A DNA stretch of 5,669 nt. Source: Alphaproteobacteria bacterium. GTDB taxonomy: Bacteria; Pseudomonadota; Alphaproteobacteria; UBA828. Under the pieces are notes generated by a model that made no database searches, had not been told where the DNA came from, and worked only from the letters and a program-made list of their open reading frames with translations. The stretch is from the NCBI GenBank assembly GCA_030604165.1, contig JAUVWK010000203.1, positions 1 to 5,669 on the forward strand, in the 5' to 3' direction. Shown here one piece after another: positions 1 through 5,515 of the stretch. The translations under genes were made by a program, and so were the position numbers. The first letter of the stretch is position 1, and each line of letters starts with the position of its first letter.

Positions 1-337
1 ACTGAATGTCGCGCATCTGGGCGACCGAAGCGACGCCGGCGGTGAGGCAGCTGGCGAGACCGGCGAGCACCAGCTCCACCGGCGTGGCGCCATGGTCCTC
101 GGAGGCGAAGACCTCGGGGTGGTCGGCATCGAAGGTGAACGTCGATTTGTGGTGCTGCTCCTCGCCGAGGCCAAAATAGCCCTCGACGATCGAGTGACTG
201 TGGGTGCCGTGCTTCCACTCGCAGGTCGCGCGCCATTGAAATTGGGCCGCTTCCGGCGCCCCGCTCAACGCCTCGCGGGCGTCGAGCAGAGCTTGGACGT
301 TAACGCCGTTTTCGACGGTGATTTCGGTGGTGGCCAT
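1..337 (-). CDS. OsmC-family protein, N-terminal part (cut by window edge)
   Basis: The frame starts at ATG 337-335 and stays open to the window edge, giving 112 codons without a stop. The product resembles OsmC/Ohr-type thiol peroxidases, cytoplasmic enzymes that reduce organic hydroperoxides with a reactive cysteine. What shows it is the stretch around residues 83-101, GATPVELVLAGLASCLTAG, the usual OsmC helix: Glu88 and Cys97 sit where the family has its conserved Glu and peroxidatic Cys. The second catalytic Cys normally lies further on and is outside the window. Cys39 is an extra cysteine near the N-terminus. The start is backed by AAGGAA (345-350), 7 nt upstream. It lies on the same strand as the transporter, 236 nt beyond its last gene, so it may have its own promoter. 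Family assignment is fairly firm; the exact subfamily and substrate are unknown. Confidence 0.8.
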   Translation of the reverse strand, partial: MATTEITVENGVNVQALLDAREALSGAPEAAQFQWRATCEWKHGTHSHSIVEGYFGLGEEQHHKSTFTFDADHPEVFASEDHGATPVELVLAGLASCLTAGVASVAQMRDIQ

Positions 338-344
338 TGACTTG

Positions 345-350
345 TTCCTT
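345..350 (-). promoter_or_regulatory. Ribosome binding site of the OsmC-family gene
   Basis: AAGGAA on the minus strand, 7 nt before ATG 337-335, is a good Shine-Dalgarno match and fixes this start. Confidence 0.6.
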
Positions 351-392
351 CCCTTGCTCCCTGAACCGGTGCGAACCGATCCGCACAAATAC

Positions 393-444
393 AAAAACTT
401 TCGTCCGAGGTCCGGGGAGCGAACCCCGCAACATGACCTCGACG
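393..444 (-). terminator. Long hairpin plus T-tract after the transporter operon
   Basis: Read on the minus strand, three stacked helices form one rod: CGTC (444-441) with GACG (405-402), GAGGTC (440-435) with GACCTC (412-407), and CGGGG (428-424) with CCCCG (417-413), closed by a 6-nt TTCGCT loop. There is a 6-nt bulge on one side (434-429) and a single unpaired G at 406. Four nucleotides after the base comes TTTTT (397-393), then more T-rich sequence, unusual in this GC-rich DNA. This fits a Rho-independent terminator for the transporter operon, whose last stop codon lies about 130 nt upstream. The distance is long, and a promoter-like pair lies between, so it could instead sit in the leader of the OsmC gene. 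Confidence 0.5.
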
Positions 445-497
445 GATTGCGCGGCACTTCGATGGTTGGCCGTCTTCCCTGCTTGGCCAGAATCAAG

Positions 498-526
498 AGC
501 GTAGAAGCCGCAGCCCCGGAGTCAAG
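498..526 (-). promoter_or_regulatory. Candidate promoter for the OsmC-family gene
   Basis: On the minus strand CTTGAC (526-521; the -35 hexamer TTGACT is 525-520) is followed after 16 nt by TACGCT (503-498). The -35 box is a strong match to the alphaproteobacterial housekeeping form; the -10 box keeps only three of six consensus bases. Transcription from here would start near 490 and give a leader of about 150 nt that includes the 402-444 hairpin. This is inference from motif spacing only. Confidence 0.35.
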
Positions 527-573
527 CGAGATCGACGACGCGCGGCGCGATCGGTGCTCGCCGTCCCTTAGTA

Positions 574-1266
574 TTAGATTCCCAAATACTCGTCGACGAC
601 GGCCTTGTCGTGGAGTTGCTCGGGGGCGATGGTGGTGACGATGCGGCCCTTCTGGATGATCAGCACGCGCTCGGCCAGGGCGGCGATGAATTGCAGGTTC
701 TGCTCGACCAGCAGCACGGTGAGACCGAGCGCCGCCGTCAAGGCCTGTAGCTGCGCCTGGATTTTCTCGACGATCGAGGGCTGAATGCCTTCGGTCGGCT
801 CATCCAGCAAGAGCAGCTTGGGGCGCCCGACGAGGCAGCGGGCGAGGGCCAGGATCTGCTGCTCGCCGCCGGAGAGGGCGCCGCCGCGACGTTCCAGCAG
901 GGGCTCGAGGATGGGACAGTATTCGATCATTTCGGCAATCGCGCTGGCGCCGCCGCGCACCATCTCGCCCATTTTGAGGTTTTCCATGACCGTGAGCTGG
1001 GCATAGATATCGCGGCCCTGCGGCACGTAGCCGATGCCGCGACGCGCCCGCCGGTGCATGCCGAGCTGCGTCACGTCGGCGCCGTCGAAGCGGATCTCGC
1101 CCTGCTCGGCGCGGAGCTCGCCGATCAGGGTGCGCAGCAGCGTGGTCTTGCCCATGCCGTTGTGGCCGAGCACGCCCACGACCGTGCCTTGCGCGAGCGA
1201 CAGGTCGATGCCGTCGAGGATCTGGATGCGGCCGTAGCCCGCCCGCAGGCCGCGCACCTCAAGCAC
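574..1266 (-). CDS. urtE: UrtE-type ABC transporter ATP-binding protein
   Basis: One of the two cytoplasmic ATPases that power the importer encoded upstream. Numbering from the GTG start (230 aa): Walker A GHNGMGKTT at 34-42, Q-loop Gln83 in YVPQGR, signature LSGGE at 131-135, Walker B LLLLDEP at 151-157. The following TEGIQP (158-163) is typical of UrtE, where LivF has SLGLAP. Gln189 replaces the usual H-loop His, which is normal for LivF/UrtE ATPases. The GTG at 1266 was chosen because it overlaps the urtD stop as GTGCTTGA, has GGGAAG 7 nt upstream (1279-1274), and gives the family's usual M-L-x-V start and length. The alternative ATG at 1290 adds eight residues, overlaps urtD by 32 nt and has no clear ribosome site. 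The gene ends with TAA at 576-574 and is the last in the operon. ATPase role is firm; the urea-type assignment is likely. Confidence 0.9.
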   Translation of the reverse strand: MLEVRGLRAGYGRIQILDGIDLSLAQGTVVGVLGHNGMGKTTLLRTLIGELRAEQGEIRFDGADVTQLGMHRRARRGIGYVPQGRDIYAQLTVMENLKMGEMVRGGASAIAEMIEYCPILEPLLERRGGALSGGEQQILALARCLVGRPKLLLLDEPTEGIQPSIVEKIQAQLQALTAALGLTVLLVEQNLQFIAALAERVLIIQKGRIVTTIAPEQLHDKAVVDEYLGI

Positions 1267-1987
1267 CGCCCGACTTCCCGAGATAGACATCGCGCACCGT
1301 CTGGTTGCGCTGGATGTTCTCCATGGTGTCCTCCGCCAGGATTTTGCCCTGGTGAAAGACCGTCACGGTGCGCGCGATTTGCCGAATGAACTGCATGTCG
1401 TGCTCGACGACGACGATCGTCGTCGTTTGGTTGACCTCCTTGATCAGCGCGGCGGTGCGGTTGGTTTCCTCGATGGTCATGCCGGCGGTGGGCTCGTCGA
1501 GCAAAATGACTTGGGGCTCGAGCACGGTGACCATGCCGAACTCGACCCACTGACGCTGGCCGTGGGCGAGCTCGCCGACGATGGTGTCGGCGATGGCGAC
1601 GAGCTCGAGGCGGCTCAGGATCTCGTCGATCTTGGCTTGCGCGGCGCGCGGTCCGTGGCGATAGCGGGCGGCCAGCCACAGATTTTCGTGCACGGTGATG
1701 CCGTCGTAAACGTCCGGCACCTGGTTCTTGATGCCGATGCCGTGCCGGCTGATCCGATGGGCCTGGGCGCGGGTGATGTCGTGCCCGTCGAACACGATCT
1801 GGCCGGCGGAAGGGCGCAGCTGGGCCGTCAGCATCTTGAAGAAGGTGCTCTTGCCGGCGCCGTTCGGGCCGATCAGGCAGCGCAGCTCGCCGCGCGCGAG
1901 GCGGAAATCGACGCCTGCGATCGCGCGCACGCCGCCGAAGCGTTTCTCCAGCGCGCGCGTTTCCAGAATGATCTCGCGCTCGCTCAT
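1259..1987 (-). CDS. urtD: UrtD-type ABC transporter ATP-binding protein
   Basis: Second cytoplasmic ATPase of the importer, 242 aa. Walker A GPNGAGKST is at 40-48, Q-loop Gln89 in GIKNQVP, signature LAHGQ at 140-144, Walker B VILLDEP at 160-166, H-loop His196. The signature has His in place of the first Gly (LSGGQ in most ABC proteins), as in UrtD, and TAGMT after Walker B also points to UrtD; LivG usually has AAGLN. IGIKNQVPDVYDG differs from the LivG motif ARTFQ and from the common UrtD motif GRKFQ, so this is a somewhat divergent branch. The start ATG (1987-1985) overlaps the permease stop as ATGA, with GAGG 6 nt upstream inside the preceding gene, so translation is probably coupled. It ends in an 8-nt overlap with urtE. 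Confidence 0.9.
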   Translation of the reverse strand: MSEREIILETRALEKRFGGVRAIAGVDFRLARGELRCLIGPNGAGKSTFFKMLTAQLRPSAGQIVFDGHDITRAQAHRISRHGIGIKNQVPDVYDGITVHENLWLAARYRHGPRAAQAKIDEILSRLELVAIADTIVGELAHGQRQWVEFGMVTVLEPQVILLDEPTAGMTIEETNRTAALIKEVNQTTTIVVVEHDMQFIRQIARTVTVFHQGKILAEDTMENIQRNQTVRDVYLGKSGGA

Positions 1988-3144
1988 GTTCGGCCTCGCC
2001 CTGACCGGCTGGCGCTCCCTGGTATCAGGCGGGCAAGGCGCCGCACCAGGAGCAGGGCGAGCTCATCGACGCCCCAATCGACGGCCGCGACGGTGCGCGG
2101 CAAAGCCAAAATACGGCGCCACACCTGACGGCGGTCGCGCCAGACCTCGGGCAGCATGCCGACGGTCGGCAACAGGCCCTGTTGGAAGACCAATACGAAG
2201 ACGATCAACACCGCGCCGAGCACCAGGGTAACCTGACCCACGCCTTGGGTGCCCAGCCAGCCCTTGAAATGCTCGATCGCGAAGACCCCGGCGATGGGCC
2301 CGATGAGGGTCGATTTGCCGCCGACCAGCACCCACATGATGACGTCCGCGGCGCGGCCCAGGCTGAACATTTCGGGGTGCGCAAGCGGGATCGACATGGC
2401 GTAGAAGGCGCCGCCGAGCCCGGCGACGCCGCCGGCAAGCACGAAGGCGCCGAGTTTGTAGCGGCGCGTGTCGTAGCCCAGCAACTCGGTGCGCCGCTCG
2501 TTTTCGCGCAGGCCGACGATGACGCGCCCGAACTGCGTCGTCAATAGCAGGCGCAGCCCGAGATAGACCAGAACGAGCAGCGTCGCGCCGACATAGAAGA
2601 AGCCATTGATGTCGAGCTCGACGCTGGGGTTCCACGGCACCTTGAGCTGCGGCACGGTGGGAATGCCGTTCTGGCCGTTGAGGCGAACCGTGCCGATCAC
2701 ATACTGGTCGCCCGAGGTCGCGCGCACGCCCTTTTCCAGAATCAGCGTGAAGACGAGCGTCGTAACGCTCAAATAGATTTCGCTGATGCGGCCATAGATC
2801 ATGAAGTAGCCCAGCACCGCGGCGCCCGCCATGCCGAAGGCGATGGCGAAGAAGACCGAGCCCGTGGTCGCGCCGGTGTTGAGGGCGAGCACCGTGTAGC
2901 CATAGCCGCCGAGACCGAAAAAAGCGGTTTGGCCGAAACTCAGCACCCCGCCGAAGCCCCACAGGAAGCCCATGCTGAGGGCCAGCATCGCCAGCCCGAA
3001 AAAGCGCGACATCTCGAGAATGACGAAGAGCTCGAGATGCAGCGGCATGGTGATGAAAAACGCCGCCAGGGCGGCGACGAAGAGCCACCACCACCAGCGC
3101 GGGCGCTGGCTCGGCTGCTGCATGGCGAAAACCCGATAGGCCAT
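1984..3144 (-). CDS. LivM/UrtC-type ABC transporter permease
   Basis: Inner-membrane permease of 386 aa, half of the heterodimeric channel. It has an Arg-rich N-terminus with four tryptophans (17-20) at the start of the first membrane segment (about 17-32), then several more hydrophobic segments up to about residue 330. WGFGGVLSFGQTAFFGLGGY at 62-81 is the LivM-family signature, and RENERRTELLGYDT at 213-226 is the cytoplasmic coupling loop that contacts an ATPase. Residues 332-386 form an Arg-rich tail that most LivM proteins lack. ATG 3144-3142 lies 3 nt after the preceding stop, with GAGG about 12 nt upstream; Met8 is a possible later start. The family is certain, but UrtC versus LivM cannot be decided by eye, so no symbol is given. 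Confidence 0.9.
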   Translation of the reverse strand: MAYRVFAMQQPSQRPRWWWWLFVAALAAFFITMPLHLELFVILEMSRFFGLAMLALSMGFLWGFGGVLSFGQTAFFGLGGYGYTVLALNTGATTGSVFFAIAFGMAGAAVLGYFMIYGRISEIYLSVTTLVFTLILEKGVRATSGDQYVIGTVRLNGQNGIPTVPQLKVPWNPSVELDINGFFYVGATLLVLVYLGLRLLLTTQFGRVIVGLRENERRTELLGYDTRRYKLGAFVLAGGVAGLGGAFYAMSIPLAHPEMFSLGRAADVIMWVLVGGKSTLIGPIAGVFAIEHFKGWLGTQGVGQVTLVLGAVLIVFVLVFQQGLLPTVGMLPEVWRDRRQVWRRILALPRTVAAVDWGVDELALLLVRRLARLIPGSASRSGRGRT

Positions 3145-3147
3145 GGC

Positions 3148-4008
3148 TCAGACGCCTCGGTTCAGGCGTCCGGTGATGCCGAGCGGCAACAGGCGGAGCA
3201 GGACGATGGCGACGAACAGCACCGTCATCTCGCCGGCCACCGAGGTCGAGATCGTGGCGACGACGCCGTCGATGGTGCCGAACAGCGAGGCGGCGCTGAT
3301 GGTGCCGAGCAGCGGCAGGTGGCCGCCCGAGATGACGGTGATGAAGGCCTTGGCGATGTAGGCGATGCCGAGCGTCGGGTAGGTGCCGACGATCGGCGTC
3401 AGCACCGCGCCGGCGAGTCCGGTGAGGGCGGAGCCGAAGCCGAAGGTGAGCATATAGACGAGGCTTCGGTTGATCCCGAGCGCCGCTGAGATTTTGGGGT
3501 TCTGCATCGTGCCGCGAACGATCAACCCGTAGGGCGTATAGCGCCAGAAGGCATAGACCGCGGCCAGGAGCACGAAGGCGACCGCGATCAACACCAGGCC
3601 GTAAACCGGGATGCCGAAATCGCCCACCGGGACGTTGCCGAGCGGCGCGGCGACGCTTTCGGTTTGCGGTCCGAAAATCGTCGTGACGCCGCCCACCAGA
3701 AAGAGGCTAAGGCCCCAGGTGGCGAGCAAGGTGTCGATGACGCGGCCGTAAAGCCATTGGATGAGGAGGCGCTCGACGATCATGCCGAAGAGGCCGACGG
3801 CGAGGGCGGCGAAGATGATCGACAGCCAGAGAGCGATGCCGGCCTGATTGCAAATCGTGCAGAAATAGGCGCCCAGCATGAGAAACTCGCCCTGGGCGAG
3901 ATTGATCACCCGCATCATCCCGAAGATCACGGCCAGGCCGAGGCTGATCAGGATGAAAATCGAGAACGAGAAGCCGATCTGAAATAAGTAGTTGGCGACC
4001 TGATCCAC
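3148..4008 (-). CDS. LivH/UrtB-type ABC transporter permease
   Basis: Inner-membrane permease of 286 aa that pairs with the LivM/UrtC-type protein. FGMMRVINLAQGEFLMLGAY at 29-48 is the hallmark of the LivH/UrtB family, and GTMQNPKISAALGIN at 166-180 is the cytoplasmic loop expected to dock on an ATPase. Hydrophobic segments fill most of the rest (about 13-32, 59-79, 94-112, 134-155, 190-210, 265-280). The length fits LivH; many proteobacterial UrtB proteins carry an extra N-terminal domain that is missing here. The start is GTG (4008-4006): a TGA lies in frame eight codons upstream and no better start lies between. No clear ribosome site precedes it, only a GC-rich stem-loop and TTCGGGTGCGGC, so initiation may be weak. 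Confidence 0.9.
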   Translation of the reverse strand: MDQVANYLFQIGFSFSIFILISLGLAVIFGMMRVINLAQGEFLMLGAYFCTICNQAGIALWLSIIFAALAVGLFGMIVERLLIQWLYGRVIDTLLATWGLSLFLVGGVTTIFGPQTESVAAPLGNVPVGDFGIPVYGLVLIAVAFVLLAAVYAFWRYTPYGLIVRGTMQNPKISAALGINRSLVYMLTFGFGSALTGLAGAVLTPIVGTYPTLGIAYIAKAFITVISGGHLPLLGTISAASLFGTIDGVVATISTSVAGEMTVLFVAIVLLRLLPLGITGRLNRGV

Positions 4009-4039
4009 GCCGCACCCGAACGGTGAGAGGGTTCAGACT

Positions 4040-4083
4040 GGGAGGCGGCCGCCGGCGCCCGGGCAGGCGGCCGCCGTGCTCCC
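4040..4083 (-). other. GC-rich stem-loop between binding-protein and permease genes
   Basis: The palindrome GGCGGCCGCC occurs twice, at 4044-4053 and 4066-4075, separated by 12 nt, and can pair as a 10-bp all-GC stem. The stem extends with GGGA (4040-4043) pairing TCCC (4080-4083) across a 3-nt bulge at 4076-4078. It starts 5 nt after the binding-protein stop codon and ends about 30 nt before the permease start. No T-tract follows on the minus strand, so a full terminator is unlikely. Such hairpins after binding-protein genes often protect the upstream message or cut read-through, giving more binding protein than membrane components. That role is inferred. Confidence 0.6.
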
Positions 4084-4088
4084 GGAGA

Positions 4089-5333
4089 TTAGATATCGAC
4101 CTCGTACTGGGTCTTGTCGTCGGGGTTGGCGTGCAGATCGCAGACCAACTGCGTATCCAGCGGCGGCCGCTGCTTGAAGGAGCGGATGACGTCGAAACGC
4201 CGCTTCATGTTGCCCCGCACGATGTGGATGTCCATCGTCGTGTGATTGGTCTGGCCATCGACCGTGTACTGGCCGCCGGCCCCGGCCACCGACACCTTGC
4301 CCCGCGAGAGCGCCTCGATCACGGCGTCCGGACTCGCATCGCCGGCCTGCCGCACGGCTTCGGCCCAGATCGTGATGCCGCGCTCGCCATATTCGCCATA
4401 CTCGCCCACATAGCCGGTATCGCCGGTATAGGCGTGGAAGCGCTTGACGAAGTCCGCCGCCTCGGGCGTCGGCAGGTCGTCGACAAAGGAGGTCGCGATG
4501 ATGATGTCGTTGCCTTCCTCGGGGCTCAACTGGGTGTGCTCGAGACCGACGCCGTAGGCGCCCGACGCCAGCATCATCTTGGCCTTGCCGATCGACGCCT
4601 CGAACTGGCGGTAGAAGGCGATATGCGCGCCACCCACGAGCGCCGAAAACACGACGTCGGGCTTGGCCGCTTGGATGCGCGAGATGGCGGGCTGAAAATT
4701 GGTCACGTCGAGCGGGAAGAATTCGACGGCCAAGTCTTCGCCCCCGTTATCGCGAATGAATTTTTGCATCCACTTGCTGGTGATGTGGCCATAATTGTAG
4801 TCCGCCGCCAGGATGTAGCCGCGCTTACCGCCCAGCTCCTTCACGACATACTCGAACAATGGCTCGAGCTGCTGCGCGGGCACCATGCCGGTCGACACGT
4901 GGCGCCGGTCGCAGACGCCGCCTTCGTAAAGCGAATTGTAGAACAGCAGCCCCTTGAAGCGATTGACGATCGGCCGCATGACCTCGCGCGACGAGCTGGT
5001 GATGCCGCCGTGGATGACCTGCACCTTGTCCTTGACCAGCGCCTCGGTGGCGTATTGCGAATTGAATTGGCCATCCGACTGCGAGTCGTAGAAAGACAAT
5101 TCCACCGGCCGGCCGAGCAGGCCGCCCGCCGCGTTGATCTCGTCCACCGCCATCGCCCCGGCCTGAATCTGCTTGAGGCTGTAGATGTTCAGAATGCCGG
5201 TCTTATCGAGGATGTTGCCGACCCGGATCGGCTCCTCGGCCGCGAGTCCGGCACGCTTCAGAACGTGCGGCAGGCTCGCGAACGCCAGCGCACCCGATGC
5301 GGCACGAAAAAACTGTCTGCGGTTCAGTCTCAT
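4089..5333 (-). CDS. Tat-exported HAAT-family substrate-binding protein, urea/amide type
   Basis: Periplasmic binding protein, 414 aa, that delivers ligand to the permeases encoded downstream. The N-terminus has a twin-arginine signal, NRRQFFR at 4-10, then a hydrophobic stretch and a likely cleavage site near Ala31-Ala32. The mature part begins with IRVGNILDKTG (36-46) and has AVDEINAAGGLLGRPVEL (62-79), both standard for type I periplasmic folds of the LivJ/AmiC class. YNSLYEGGVCDR at 132-143 resembles the AmiC/FmdD-like amide and urea binders rather than LivJ. The only two cysteines are Cys141 and Cys398. A small repeat, GEYGEYGE, lies at 310-317. The ATG (5333-5331) is preceded by GGGAG 9 nt upstream. 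First gene of a five-gene operon and probably the most expressed. Ligand is unproven: urea, a short amide or an amino-acid-like compound. Confidence 0.9.
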   Translation of the reverse strand: MRLNRRQFFRAASGALAFASLPHVLKRAGLAAEEPIRVGNILDKTGILNIYSLKQIQAGAMAVDEINAAGGLLGRPVELSFYDSQSDGQFNSQYATEALVKDKVQVIHGGITSSSREVMRPIVNRFKGLLFYNSLYEGGVCDRRHVSTGMVPAQQLEPLFEYVVKELGGKRGYILAADYNYGHITSKWMQKFIRDNGGEDLAVEFFPLDVTNFQPAISRIQAAKPDVVFSALVGGAHIAFYRQFEASIGKAKMMLASGAYGVGLEHTQLSPEEGNDIIIATSFVDDLPTPEAADFVKRFHAYTGDTGYVGEYGEYGERGITIWAEAVRQAGDASPDAVIEALSRGKVSVAGAGGQYTVDGQTNHTTMDIHIVRGNMKRRFDVIRSFKQRPPLDTQLVCDLHANPDDKTQYEVDI

Positions 5334-5342
5334 TGTCCTGCT

Positions 5343-5347
5343 CTCCC
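5343..5347 (-). promoter_or_regulatory. Ribosome binding site of the binding-protein gene
   Basis: GGGAG on the minus strand, 9 nt before ATG 5333-5331. A second purine patch, AGGA at 5339-5336, is too close to the start to work well. Confidence 0.5.
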
Positions 5348-5355
5348 AGTGACAT

Positions 5356-5383
5356 ATTGTACCGTCGGGGCTTTACACCCCGA
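5356..5383 (-). promoter_or_regulatory. Candidate transporter promoter with overlapping dyad
   Basis: TACAAT (5361-5356, minus strand) matches five of six bases of the -10 consensus and lies 22 nt before the start codon, giving a leader of about 15 nt that still holds the ribosome site. At 17-nt spacing the -35 position reads TTCGGG, a poor match, which suggests an activator-dependent promoter. A perfect inverted repeat, TCGGGG (5365-5370) and CCCCGA (5378-5383) with a 7-nt spacer, fills the space between -10 and -35 where a repressor or MerR-like activator could act. Motif-based inference. Confidence 0.4.
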
Positions 5384-5461
5384 ATCCCGAGCCAATTCTA
5401 GCGCCGGACGGTTTCGCGGTTCAACCACCGGCCTCAGCGCGCCATGCGCCGCGCGGTCTTG

Positions 5462-5480
5462 GGGCCAGTTCCGGGCCAGT
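5462..5480. repeat. Tandem 8-bp repeat one helical turn apart
   Basis: GGGCCAGT occurs at 5462-5469 and again at 5473-5480, an 11-bp period, about 130-145 bp before the transporter start codon and outside any supported gene. Two equal half-sites on one face of the helix could bind a regulator; chance in GC-rich DNA is also possible. Confidence 0.3.
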
Positions 5481-5515
5481 ATTGTGCGGTTCTAATGGGT
5501 GGCGCGACGGCCTGC

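Noticed and set aside
413..428. tRNA T-arm-like sequence (GGGGTTCGCTCCCC on the minus strand)
   Set aside because: The loop is 6 nt instead of 7 and no D-arm, anticodon arm or matching acceptor stem is present; it is the tip of the longer hairpin.
1352..2128. 258-codon open frame on the plus strand
   Set aside because: Antisense to the UrtD-type ATPase, which has all its ABC motifs; the product is low-complexity and unlike any family.
2063..3094. 343-codon open frame on the minus strand
   Set aside because: It is an alternative frame of the LivM/UrtC-type permease; its Arg/His-rich product has no membrane segments, while the permease frame carries the family signatures.
3085..3096. Run of four TGG codons (WWWW) in the permease
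   Set aside because: A Trp cluster at the membrane interface of the first helix is unremarkable, and the repeat is too short to suggest slippage-based phase variation.
5380..5395. Sigma-54-like element (TTGGCTCG then TTCGG, minus strand), expected for a nitrogen-regulated operon
   Set aside because: Ten bases after the GG comes GG instead of the required GC, and the -12 half does not match TTGC.
4023..5495. 490-codon open frame on the plus strand
   Set aside because: It lies antisense to the well-recognised binding-protein gene; long antisense frames are common in GC-rich DNA, and the product shows no family motif.
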